In this document: positions 19,566-30,965 of the stretch, one piece after another
Numbering within the stretch: the first letter of the stretch is position 1
How the letters are laid out: every line of letters begins with the position of its first letter
Assembly: GCA_024867545.1 (NCBI GenBank)
Contig: JANFNE010000065.1
Location: 62,001-126,000, forward strand
DNA from: Phytopythium helicoides
Lineage: Eukaryota; Oomycota; Peronosporomycetes; Pythiales; Pythiaceae
Direction: 5' to 3'
Length of the DNA: 64,000 nt
Notes under the pieces: model-generated
Database searches by the model: none
Told to the model about the DNA's origin: nothing
The model's input: only the letters and a program-made list of their open reading frames with translations
Program-made: the position numbers and the translations under genes

Positions 19566-20166
19566 GCCTTTGCTGTGCAGTGACGATGAGATATGAGTTT
19601 CACAGTATACGATATGCGCTCCAACACTTTCGCCCACTTCAGTACTGCGGAAGAGGTGTCGATCGGTTGCAATGTGCGACATGCGCTCGCTAGCCTCTGA
19701 TTCGCTTAAATTAATCCCATTTCGTCCAATTGCCATCCCGAAACGGCTAGGCACGGTCACACATTCATTCCTTAAATAAGTGTATTGTAATCTTTGTACA
19801 CTAAATGTACTCGATTGAGTGAGTGCGAGTAGGGTTGACGCCAATGCTCGCACCGTAGTGATGACGCCGTCGCCGGGTCAAAGTCGTCTAGAAAAGGTGC
19901 ATTGCATACGGAAACCAAGTCATCACGCGGCCGGCTTGGGCTTCCTGTTTACGCCTGGAGCTGCTCGCGGTGAGTCCAAGAACTGCCGGAGACCGCGAGC
20001 GTCTGTCACTCCTGACGCCGCTCGGGGCGACGCAGCGTTGCCCAGTCGTGTCCCAGCGTGCTCGCGCGCTCTCGAGGCGTCGGCCGCAATCGCCCGCGGG
20101 CTCGAACGCGCTCTGGGGGTTGGGGGATCATTCGCAGAAGCGGCCGGTCGAGTCTAGAGTGGCGCC
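19566..20166. other. Intergenic, no gene seen
   Basis: About 600 bp between the inverted repeat and the lipase gene. An AT-richer stretch lies at 19700-19810, followed by GC-rich leader sequence up to the ATG at 20167. No recognisable gene. Confidence 0.5.
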
Positions 20167-22735
20167 ATGACGCTCACGCTCAAGCGCGTGGTGCTCAACC
20201 CGCTGGCGTACCTGACGCCCTTCGTGGCGCTCATTATCATGCACCACCTGCCCATGATGCTGGCGTTCGGGCTCATCGACAAGCCCGCCGTCGGCTACCA
20301 CGGCTGCGACCGCCTCCAGAAGCTCTTCCACTGGCTGCTCGTCTCGTTCATACTGCACGTCGTGCTCGCGGGACTCATGCTGGTCTCGGTCGTCATGACG
20401 CTATCGATGCGCGTTTACCACAAGAAGCGCCCAGAGGTGAGCGAGACCTTGGTAGTAGTGTGTAAACTGGGTCGATCGTGTGACTGACAGAGGGGCGACT
20501 CGATATGCAGAGTCCCGTGATCCTGCTCGTCTTCCTGCTCTACTTCGCCAACCTCGGTGCGTACAGCTTTGCTGCAGCGGGTGATTTCCTGCCTGGATGA
20601 ACCTCCACGCTAACTTGACATGATGAATTACAACAGTCTGGGTGGTCTACGGTGAGATCGCACTGCGCACCGACACGACCCGGTGCGACGACGTGGCAGG
20701 CGACAACTGGGAGCAGGTGCAGGACCGCGCTGACGACGTCGGCTACTTCCAGCACTTTGACTTCATCTTCACGCTCGTCGTGATCGGAATGGGCGCCTGC
20801 ACGTCCTACATGTGTGGCGTCCACAGCGGTGACGACGTCGTGGAGGCCGAGAAGCGCTGGCAGAAGCGCTGCATGTGCATGTTCCGCGCGTTCACGTGCC
20901 GATCGGTGAACGAGAACGACGACGAGATCTTCGAGGCACTTGGTCGCATGCTTGGCAAGTTCTTCGTCGTCCGGTACGAGACCAACAAGTACGAGGGTCT
21001 GAGCTTCACAGACCTGTCGTTCAGTCTTGGGCTCGTCTCGCGCGTCCAGCGCAAGGAGCGGAAACTCGAGAAGGAGCGAGCAGCTGCGTTGGCTGCGGAA
21101 GGAGCCCCAACCGTGGTGCACTTCCCCGCATCAGAGGAGCAGAAACGGCTTTCGGACCTGGCATTCTACGGCAAGCTTGCGATTGGCATCTATGGGTGGC
21201 CCGTGTACGTGTGGTACTCGCCGTGCTACTGGTTCCGCATCTTTGCGTGCTTCAAGCGCCGTGCGCCTCCTGATGTGCAGGTGATCGAGCACGACAACAA
21301 CTTTCAGGGCAACCGAACGTCGTTTGTCAACTACACTGGCGTCAAGGACGACGAGCTCGTGTACCTCAACTGCTACAACTCGGTGTTCCAGGCGCCGTAC
21401 TCGATCGTGAAGGACTCGAAGCGCCGCGAACTCATCATCAGCGTGCGCGGCTCGCTGTCTTTCTACGACTTTGTCACCGATGGTCTGGCGCAGATTGTGC
21501 CCATGTCGCCGGATGAGCTTCCAGATGACATTCCCAACAAGTTTGGAACTCGCACCCACGACGGCATGCTTCGTACTGCGCGATCGCTGTTTGAAGATCT
21601 CCAGCAGGGCACTCGTCGCGATTTGTTCTGGGACTTTGCCATGGCGAACTGCTCGATTGGTGGTCCAACCGATGACGAAGAGAATGACTGGACGATTGTT
21701 GTGACTGGCCACTCAATGGGTGCTGGCGTCGGCGGCATCCTGGCCATCATGCTTCGCAAGATGTTCCCCACTACCCGTGCGTTCCTGTACGCCCCGCCGA
21801 TGCTGTTCGACCCTGCGACGGCTGCATGGAGCAAGTCGTTCATGACCACGGCCGTGTACGGTGACGACATTGTTCCCCGCCTGTCCATCGCGAACGTTGC
21901 GCGGCTCCGCGACGAGATGGCCGACCAATTTGACGAGGTTGCGCCTCAGCGCCTGTTCAAGATCAAGTACGGGAAGCATGTGGGCACGCTCAAGGCGGAC
22001 AAGGAGGACGGCGATGACGAGAACGAGACGGATGGCGCTCCATCGATGATGGTTCCATCCTCGACCGCGACGACAGAGATCTCAACGGAGCCGCCATCAT
22101 CCGGCTCGGTCGTGATCGAGTTCAACACGAACGAGTTCCCTAGCTCATCTGGTGGCATCATCAACATGAGCGCTGTCGAGCCTACTTCTTCATCGGGAGA
22201 GTCTGCGCCTGATACGGCGGCGCTGGAGACTGTGGAGCGTGAGTCGACGGCGAAGGGCAAGGTGTCGTTTGACCCCGCGGCATCGGGCGTGTCAACGCGC
22301 TCAGTCAACCCGCGCAGCTCGCGCAGCAACACCAACACCGACATGGTGCGTCTGCCGCTCGAGCCCGAGTCGCAGGACGTGGACGTCCCTGGCGTGATTG
22401 TTCACATCGAGACGGTCAACATGGCGCGTCGTTGCGGATGCACGGTCTTCCTGGGCGAGCAGGAGATGCAGTACACGCTGCGGGAAGCCAGCCACTTCCG
22501 ACGCATCCTAGTGAACCAGCGCGCGCTGCAGGACCACATGGTGCACCACTACGACCGGTGCATTGCGCATCTGGTGAGCAATTGCATTGACTTTGAAACG
22601 CGTCATGCCGACCACGGCACCCGCAGCAGCCGCGTGTCAACGGAGTGGGCCAACGAAGTGGGGCTAGATCGCGAGCCGCTCACACCCATGCATGGCTCCA
22701 AGGCACCGTACCACGAGGTCAGCGACCTCGTGTGA
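20167..22735 (+). CDS. Class 3 lipase, sn1-specific diacylglycerol lipase-like
   Basis: Exons 20167-20436, 20511-20556 and 20637-22735, 804 aa, phases consistent. Four predicted N-terminal membrane segments (for example LLVSFILHVVLAGLMLVSVV and FIFTLVVIGMGAC) precede a cytosolic alpha/beta-hydrolase domain. The nucleophile elbow is GHSMGAGVGG, the likely acid is in YGDDIVPRLS, and the likely His is in DHMVHHYD, which corresponds to the conserved D-H-x-x-x-x-Y segment of diacylglycerol lipases. These enzymes release sn-1 fatty acid from diacylglycerol. A low-complexity Ser/Glu-rich insertion of about 130 residues separates the catalytic Asp and His regions, similar in place to the regulatory loop of animal DAGLs. 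Confidence 0.85.
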
Positions 22736-22939
22736 GCTTCTTCCTAGCCGATCGCTGCGTTGATCGCCCAGCAGTGTACATACCCCGAGGGTAAAATAAT
22801 TATTTGCGTTCTCTTTCGTCTCTTGTCGGTGTCATCTCCATCGTTTAGCAGCAGCAGCAGCGAGTGCAACGAGGTCAAGGGGCCAAGCGGAGTCTATCAA
22901 TATGGATTACAGAGCTTTGAGGGAAGAGGCGGCGCTCAG

Positions 22940-23395
22940 TTAGTTCTTGCGCGCCTTGCGGTTGTACGCCTTGAGCTCCTTGCGGTACGCGTCGCTGATG
23001 GCCGAGGCGACCTTGCGCAGGTCCGTGAGTCCGTTGCGCATCGTGTCGTCGCTGGGCACGCCTGCACGAACCACACGAGCAAGTCAGCGGTTGTCCACTC
23101 TCCAGCTCGCATCCGGTCGCCACGCCGAGCCTCACCCTGGCGCGTCTGCAGGCGCACATGCATCTTGGGCTCGGACGGGTGCGGGATCGTGTAGCCGCAG
23201 AAGTCCACGTCGGGGCTGCATCCAAGCATTTCGTCAGCACTTGCGCTTGAAATCGCCACGGACCAAAGCGGCCACGCACTTGCGCATGAGCACGTAGCGC
23301 AGCGAGTTGCCGAGCGTGTGGTCCTCGTCGTGGAACACGTAGGTCTTGGAGTAGTCGGACGTCGCGCTGTGCACGTCGAGCTTCTTGGCGGCCAT
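22940..23395 (-). CDS. RPAC2: RNA polymerases I and III subunit AC19 (RPAC2/Rpc19)
   Basis: Three exons, complement(join(22940..23061, 23136..23215, 23280..23395)), 105 aa, phases consistent. It starts MAAKKLDVHSATSD and contains FHDEDHTLGNSLRYVLMRN, PDVDFCGYTIPHPSE and HVRLQTRQG, the diagnostic core of the small alpha-like subunit (Rpb11/Rpc19 family). It pairs with AC40 in the assembly platform of RNA polymerases I and III. The basic C-terminus (AYNRKARKN) ends at TAA 22940-22942. The length is close to that of other family members. Confidence 0.9.
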
Positions 23396-23878
23396 GGCGA
23401 GCGGCAGGCTGATGGGCGTGGGCGTTAGTGGCGCTTCGAGGTCTGCTGGCTGCCAGCGGTTCGCAGCAGTGCACTGTGAGAGCTCTACAAAGTGCGATTC
23501 GGGAGAGGCGTAACCTGCGTGTATCCCGTGGGTGCGCGATTTTCCTTCTGCCGAAGTTGGGATACGTAGGTGCACTGGCGTCGGTCGGCGCCGCCAAAGC
23601 TCGCGCACGCCACGCTGATATCTGTAAAGACGTCCAGCGCTTTAGCGCGTTCGGCCGTCGAGAGCAACGCCGAGAGCGAGGTGCAGAAGATCGGCAAGCG
23701 CACCGGAACTTCCGCCGACAGAAAATGGCGTCCTTCCGACTTGGGTCATGACGCAATCTATACAAACACCAAGTCCACCGGTAGGTTACACTCGCGGAAA
23801 AGCGTACCCTCGGGAACCTTCGGCCCGAAAAAAAAAAAATGGAGCTTCTCAGAAAGGAAAGCGGCGAGAAAGGCCGAG
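23396..23878. other. Divergent promoter region between RPAC2 and a PX-kinase gene
   Basis: 483 bp between two outward-facing start codons. The frame of the kinase stays open upstream to about 23570 but shows no conserved features, so it is read as 5' leader. An A12 run lies at 23828-23839, about 40 bp before the kinase ATG. Confidence 0.5.
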
Positions 23879-26358
23879 ATGCCGAGCGTGGCGGGCGAGC
23901 CCGTGCAGCTCGAGGGCGAGGCGCAGGCGCGCGAGCTCATCCTGGTGAGCGAGGACATGGAGTACTCGGCGTCGGGCGTGCGGTCGCGGGATCCGAGCGA
24001 CGGGGAGGAGAGCGAGGGCGACAGCGAGTATGAGAGCGACAGCAGCGACAGCAGCGGCATCGAGGTGCTCACGGAGGCGCAGCAGCGCGAGCTGGACCTG
24101 CGCGACCTCGCGGACGGGCTCTACCTGGACCTCAACCCGTATGTGGAGCCCGAGCAGGACGACGGCTTCTACAACTTTGACGACGCGACGTCGAGCGAGG
24201 ACGAGCGGCCCACGGCGGAGCTCGCGGCCGCCACGGCGCTCGAGTGGGAGAACCCGTCCTACCTCGTCAAGGACCTGGACACGGGCGAGTCCTACCGCGT
24301 GGAGGAGATCGAACAGCACTACACGCTCGTCACGCTCGACTCGGTCGCCGCGCAGCACGAGGCTGGGTGAGTGGCAGGTGGATACATTGCGGATCTTCTT
24401 CCCTGGCTGACGATGTTGGGTTGCACGCGGTCAGACCCGAGGAAAAGGTAACAGGAGAGGAGTCGACGTCGTCGTATCTGCTGTCGCTGTACACGGCCGA
24501 CGAGACAGCTGACATTGAGATCGAGGACGGAGATGGCGATGACGATGATGACAATACCATGGTTGGCGTAGGAACCAACTATGGCGGCTTCGACAACCAA
24601 CAGGCGGAGGAACAAGGCGACAGCGAGTCGACGAGCCGTGCACGCAGCGAGAATGTTCCTATTGTGAACGAGGAGCACATTGACCCTGTCCGGTGCAACT
24701 ACCCAGGCTGCACGGAGATCCACCAAAGGGTATCTGGCTACTGTCCCGACCACGAAATTATTGCGAAGGAAGAGGAGGACTCGCGAGCTCAGGCATTGTA
24801 TTTGATCCCGACTGGTGCGCGCGCTGAATGTGTCAAGATCAGCGGTCATGGTTTTGTCTATGACGCGTCAAATCGCTTGTACACTGTGTACACGATCGAG
24901 ATGCGATGCGCGCAGTCTGGCGCAAGCTGGAATATCTACCGCCGGTATCAGGAATTCAAGCAGCTGAACGACCGGTTGCGTCCACTTGGTGTGCGTGTGC
25001 CAATTTTGCCGCCAAAGAAGCTTCTCGGCTCATTTGAGCCCGAGTTTATCGCGAAGCGGCAGAAGCAATTGTCGGCATGGCTTCGCAATCTGCTCAACTA
25101 TGACCGAGTAGACCAATCAGCCAAGAACCCGCACTTGATTGACGACGTGCGCAAGTTTCTGACGCGTAAAGCTGACCAGCCGCCATTCATGCTAGAGAGA
25201 CTCCCGCTCAAGCGCTCTCGGTTCTTTGGGGCGTCCCTCACGGATGACTACGACGAAGAGCACGGATACCCAACTGCGACACAAAATGCAACACTTCAGG
25301 ACTTTAAGATGATCCAGGTGATCGGACGCGGTTCATTCGGCAAAGTCGTGCTAGTCGGTCACAAGGACACCAAGAAACTGTACGCTATGAAGATCCTGTC
25401 GAAGGAGAACATTGTAAAACGTAAGCAGGTCGAGCACACGCGCACTGAGCGTCGCGTGCTTGGGTGTACTAAGCACCCGTTTATCGTGGGGCTGCACTAT
25501 GCCTTTCAGACGCCTCAGCGCCTCTACTTTGTGCTCGACTATTGCCCCGGTGGCGAACTATTCTATCATCTCACGCGCATGAAGAAGCTTCCCGAGCACA
25601 TGGCATGCTTCTACGCAGCTGAAATCACGTTAGCACTCGAACATTTGCACAGCCTCGGTGTGGTTTACCGCGATCTTAAGCCTGAGAATATCCTGCTGAC
25701 CAAAGATGGCCACATCAAGCTTGCTGACTTTGGGCTTGCGAAAGAGGGCATTCGCGACGGAGTCAACGGCACCAACTCGCTTTGCGGAACGCCAGAGTAC
25801 CTCCCACCAGAGATTTTGGATCGTTTGGGCCATGGCACAGCAGTGGATTGGTGGAACTTGGGCATGGTTCTGTATGAGATGCTAACAGGCTTGCCACCGT
25901 GGTACACGAACGATCGCAAGAAGCTATTTGAGCGCCTGCGTTCAGCACGCCTCCATTTCCCGCCCTACGTGTCTCGGAGAGCTGAAGCTTTGATTCGTCA
26001 GCTATTGAATCGAAACCCAGCCGAGCGTCTCGGATCTAAGGGTGCTTACCAGGTCAAGAACCATTTATTTTTCGAGAACATTGACTGGGCTCGACTTATC
26101 AAGAAGCAAGTCCCGCCACCCTTCCGCCCGTGTCACACGGCTATGAACGACGGCGAGGCTCCGCTGAATTTTGAGGCCGAGTTTACGCGATTACCGCTGC
26201 CAAGCGCTGAGACCGTGGACGCGAGTCCCATGAACGGGGCTGGTCGCGCGATGTCGTCACGAGCGCTGCGTGCTGACTCGGACACGTTCCAAGGGTTCAC
26301 TTATGAAAACCCAGGGTTACTCGAGTCGATGGCAAGTCGAGATGAAGGCGGCCCATAA
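23879..26358 (+). CDS. PX-domain AGC protein kinase (SGK/Akt-like)
   Basis: Exons 23879-24366 and 24435-26358, 803 aa. Order: acidic disordered N-terminus with Ser/Asp/Glu repeats; a small Cys/His cluster (C-x4-C-x10-C-x2-H in CNYPGC...YCPDH) near residue 254; a PX domain (about 295-415) with RRYQEF and PPKKLLGS phosphoinositide-binding segments; and an AGC kinase domain (about 480-740) with IGRGSFGKV, AMKIL, YRDLKPEN, DFGLAKEG and CGTPEYLPPE. The C-terminal tail ends with the hydrophobic motif FQGFTY, so activation by PDK1- and TORC2-type phosphorylation is expected. The likely site of action is endosomal or plasma membrane. Confidence 0.88.
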
Positions 26359-26410
26359 CCAGTAAGTGGACCGTAAAATCCAAGAACTACAAGCAACACA
26401 AAAGCACTAC

Positions 26411-26476
26411 ACAAACAACAAACAAAACAAACAAACAAACAAACAAGTAACAAGTGAGCAAACAAACAACAACAAA
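26411..26476. repeat. CAAA-type microsatellite
   Basis: An imperfect (ACAA)n tract just after the PX-kinase stop codon, interrupted by CAAGTAACAAGTGAG. It lies in the 3' flank between two convergent genes and has no apparent coding role. Confidence 0.9.
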
Positions 26477-26545
26477 AAGACAGAATTGCATACGAGCATT
26501 AGGACGAGTAGGGAGGGGAAAAAAATTGTGAATCAACAGCGGTAT

Positions 26546-29500
26546 TTATGTGGAGATCGACTTGTGGGTGTTTGAGCCGACTTCTTTACGAAGATATGCA
26601 ATGCGGAACTTTTCCAGCCGACGAAGCAACTTGAAGCCTAGCATCGTGCGCTCAGTCAGCTTTCTGAGCGTGCTAGCTTCATGCGTCAGCACTGCTGTTG
26701 CCTTTCGAGATATTTGCACAAGCAAGCGAAGCTTGTCCCAGTGCTCGAAATTCTCAATCGTTGTTGCCGCGTTGTAGACTAGCTCCATTCGCTCCCACAG
26801 CCGCTCGTAGACACGATCAATAGGTCGCTTGGGCGTCTTCTTTCCCTTAATTCCGCGTCTGGCTGGACTACTGCCGCCGGTCTGCAAAGAGGCCAATCGA
26901 GCTCTCGAAGCCGCGATGACATCTGGAATCGGCCGAAGGGGTTGAGTCGGACTTTTTAGTGGACTAGCACTTGGAGATGTGAGCTCCACTTCCGAGTTAT
27001 CCTCTGCCAGTCGGGCGAGCTCGTCCACCACGGTCCACATACTCATCCGCTCGGCTGGGTTCTGGGCACACATACGCTTCACGAGGTTCCAGTGTTCGTC
27101 CGTGCAGCACGCTGGTCGTACTGGGAGCTCGCCTTTGGTTACACAAACTTTGACGACGAGATTATCAAGTCCTCCCCATGGTAGCGACGGGCCTGAAGGC
27201 TCTCCAGCGCTCAGAGCGGCGGATACAACCCGCATTGCCTCTACGATGCACATTCCGAGCGAATAGACGTCAGAAGCAAATGTCGGACGCACTGGTTGAC
27301 TCGTTTCGAGACATTCTGGTGCGACCCAATGCCACGCTCCCGTGACTTGCATGTTTGACCTCTTGGCATGCGTTACAATCGAGCTGAGTCCAAAGTCAGT
27401 CACTTTTGCCTTGCGGTCACTGCCGACCACAATATTGTTGCCCTTCAAGTCGCCATGCACAACGTGACGCTCGTGCAGGTAGAGAACACCTAGAGCCGCT
27501 TCATGCAGCTTTTGCCACACCTGTTCAGGATGAGCTTGGATGTAGTCAACCAGCGTGCCATGAGTTGCGTATTCACACACGAAGAACGGACGACCGACAT
27601 GGCATGCACCAAATAAACGCACAACATGCGGGTGGCTGAAGCCAAACCAAATGTCTGCCTCGCGCTTGAACATGCGCAATGCTTCGGCTCGCATGAGCTT
27701 GATTACAGTGTACGATGCTTCTGAGCGCTTCAATTTTGGCGAAGACCTTGACATCGACGACGAGAAGTTCGAGAACGATGACGTTGAAGAGCTCGAATCC
27801 GAGTCACCATCCAACAATACTTGCTTAACAACCACGTCCGAATCGAGCCACTTGGCACGGTGCACACTACCGAAACCACCCTTGCCGAGACACGCCCATG
27901 CATTGATTTCCAGCTCGTACCACGGAACGAACCACTCCGGGGTGCTGGACATAGTTTCGCTGTTTCCGAACTGCGATGAAATGTCGGCATACGCTTTCTT
28001 CATAACTGAAAGCTGTCCTGGGGTGTAGATCCCGGCTTGGTTCTGCATCTCATTTTTGAGGAATGTCAAAAAGGCTGATCGCTCCTCAGCCGTATCGAGT
28101 TGATTCAGCAGCAACCATGTCTTGGAGACCTCTGAGACGAAAAACTCGATTTGGTTGTTGCGCTGTTCCGTCCATCGCGTTTCGTACTCCTTTACAGCAT
28201 TATCGGATCCGTCGAGCATGCGCCAAAGAAGCTGGAGACGCCGGTAGAAAATGTGGAAGCTGCTGTTGACCGCACGAGTTGATGACAACTGCATGATGCG
28301 AGCCTGATTAGCAGACTGTAGGGTCGTTACAGTGGCGTGGAGGTCCTCGAGTAGCTCATAAAACCGCTCCAGCAGCTTGGGTCGTTGCTGGCATTCCAAA
28401 AGTCGATCGTGTAGCGCTGACAGATCCTGCAGCGCTTGATACTCGGGTGTGCTCTTGTCCGTGTGGGCAAGCACTTGTTGCAATCGATTCCACAACCTCC
28501 CCGTCTCGCCATCCTTGTATTCGTCCACCCCACACGCCATTTCTGCCTCTGGCTCGGTGTGGTCAAGCTCCCTCGCCACCATCCGCTCGAGATCGTACAC
28601 AACCGATGTGATACTTGGACGCTTTGATGGATCATGGCAGCACATACGTAGCACCAAATCACGAACGTCACCGTGGATTCCTGGTGGCTCGCCAATCGAT
28701 TCGTCTCCTTGCTCCGGTCGCCACTTGAATTTAAGTTTTCGCACTTTGATATTGAGTTCACCGGCCCAAGGCACAACTCCTGTTGAAGCTTCGACGATAC
28801 ACATGCCAAAAGCGTACACATCGGATGCCACAGAGGCGTTGTGGCCTTCAAGCTGCTCGGGAGATTGCCATCGCATCGCACCAACAACATCTTGAGTTGC
28901 AGTGTTCGAATGATTGTGGCTCTGCTGAGTCGATACGCTGAGCCCAAAGCCTGCCAATCTCGCGAGTCCGTCGCTACCGATGAGAATGTTGCTGCATCGA
29001 AGATCTCCATGCACAACGTTGCGCTCGTGGAGGTACTCGAGACCCAACGCAGCCTCGTGAAGGAACTTCCACACTGCACCCGGCTCGAGATCGCAGGCTT
29101 TAAGGTGGCTAGCAAGCGACCCACCGTTCGCGTACTCGCATACAAAGAACTGTAGCCCGGCGTCGTCGACAGCACCGTAGAGTTTGATGACATTGGGGTG
29201 GCGCAGCTGCTGCCAAAGCTTTGCCTCGTCGGCGAACGCAGAGTGGGCGGCGTCAGGCACGTAAAGCTTGACGACCACTTCAGCGCCAAGCCAATGTGCG
29301 AGGTAGTCCCCACCGGTGTCAATGAGTTGGACAAGTTCGATTTCCTCTGGAGGTATGAGCCAACTGACGTCGCGGAGAGGCTCGATAGACTTGCCACTCA
29401 AGAGTTTAGGCGCCTTCTTCGGAGTCGCCGGTGAAGGCTGCGCAGCAGGAACTAGTGGAGCCAGTAGCTTCACGATTTCGTGGTGTCCTGCGTTGGCCGC

Positions 29501-29921
29501 CAAGCGGATGGCCGTCTCGCCCTTGGCGTTGGCAGCAGAAGCGTCCGCCCCGCGCTCCAGCAACAGGGCCGCGAGCTGCGGGCGGTTGTGCGCTGCCGCG
29601 AGCATGAGCGCCGTGGTGCCCGACGAGTCTGCCGCGTTGACCGCTACACCGCGGTCGAGTAGGAAGCGTACGACCTTCTCCCGGCCACGCATGACCGCCC
29701 CCATGAGCGCCGAGCGTCCATCTTTTCCCGTCGCGTCCAGGTCTTCGCCCTGGTCCGCCAGGTACCGCACCACGTCGAGCTTGCCGCGGAACGCCGCCTC
29801 CCCCAGCGCTGCTCACATGCACGCGACACTAAGTAAACGCAGCAGCCATCGACGCATATAGAGAGAGCAGCAGCAGCAACCGCCACGTACAGTGCTTGGG
29901 AGCGGCGTCCTTGCGGCCCAT
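26546..29921 (-). CDS. Ankyrin-repeat protein with tandem TKL pseudokinase and kinase domains
   Basis: Exons 29891-29921 and 26546-29808, 1097 aa, no frame break. N-terminus MGRKDAAPKHSLGEAAF leads into three to four ankyrin repeats (about 12-125). Kinase-like domain 1 (about 160-430) keeps the ATP lysine (VVVK, about 191) but reads IDTGGDYLAHW for the glycine loop, HGDLRCSN for the catalytic loop and AGFG where DFG is expected (Gly near 297), so it should be catalytically dead. Domain 2 (about 640-930) is complete: GKGGFGSVHRAKW, VVVKQV, HGDLKGNN, VTDFGLSS. It has a Ser-rich insertion after the lysine. This is a JAK-like order of pseudokinase then kinase. The ligand is unknown. Confidence 0.85.
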
Positions 29922-30435
29922 GGTGCTCACGCCGACTGGCAGAGGTGCCGTTCTCGCCTCCTGTGAGATCCCACTGTCACCTCCATAGCGAGCGCAAGAG
30001 CTCAGATGAACCCACTTGCCCTCCCTCGATTGGTGCTGCATGTGCAAGTCAAGCCGCGACAGCCACCGACGATCAATGCGATGGATCGAGTCTCTCTCTC
30101 TCTCTCAATCTCTAAGGCTCAACGATCTCCATGCTGCAGCGTTGAGAGCTCGCTAGTGATGGAGTTCTCGCCTCCTGAAGCCGCAAGAGCTCGAGACCAG
30201 AGCTCAGCTGGCCCGCAGCATCCTGAAGACTGCTGCACACCCCTCGACGCCCCGTGAAGAGCGCAACGCGCCTCGATCTCCCTCCCCACTCGAAGTCCCT
30301 CATGTCTGTCGCGTTGCCACCGATCAACGTCATGACCAGGTTCAAACGCGCATAATCAACTTGTTTACACGCGCTTGAACCTCCGAGCAGCCACATCCAC
30401 ACATCCCATTTGTCGATTGGCCTCCTCGCTTCCTC
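29922..30435. other. Divergent intergenic region with a CT microsatellite
   Basis: About 510 bp between the ankyrin-kinase and pterin-dehydratase start codons. A (TC)n run lies at about 30091-30109. No coding features are seen. Confidence 0.5.
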
Positions 30436-30865
30436 ATGACGCCGTCGCTGCTGCTGCGCCGCCTGCCGCTTGCCGCTCGCCCCGCCGTGCGCGCCATGAG
30501 CGCCGTCCCCACGCGCCTGAGTCCCGAGCAGCGAGCCGCGGCGCTCGCACAGCTGCCGAGCTGGAAGGAGGTGGAGGGCCGCGACGCCATCCAGCGCGCG
30601 TTCGAGTTCCGCGACTTCAGCCAGGCGTGGGGCTTCATGAGCCGCGCGGCGCTGCTGGCCGAGCAGATGAACCACCACCCCGAGTGGTTCAACGTCTACA
30701 ACCGCGTCGACGTCACGCTCAGCACGCACGACTGCGGCGGGCTCTCCAAGAACGTGCGTAGCTCCGCCACTTGCTGTGTCATTGGCTTTGCAGCTAACTC
30801 TCGTGCTGCAGGACGTGGACATGGCCACCGCCTTGGACGACTTTGCCAAGGTCTTCGAGAACTAG
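30436..30865 (+). CDS. Pterin-4a-carbinolamine dehydratase (PCD/DCoH)
   Basis: Exons 30436-30753 and 30812-30865, 123 aa. The family signature E-Q-M-N-H-H-P-E-W followed by [12 protein letters not shown] is complete, including the paired His that dehydrate 4a-hydroxytetrahydrobiopterin. The enzyme recycles the cofactor of aromatic amino-acid hydroxylases. The first 21 residues ([21 protein letters not shown]) are Arg/Leu-rich without acids, resembling a mitochondrial presequence. Met21 would be the alternative start giving a cytosolic protein of about 103 aa, the usual family length. The intron is 58 nt. Confidence 0.9.
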
Positions 30866-30965
30866 TGGCGCTCATAGCTCCCAAAGACGCCAAGTATTCA
30901 ATGCAACGTCGGGATTTGTGGTTCATTACGTGGTGGGAGCAAGCAGCAAGCAGGAGTCCTGCATC

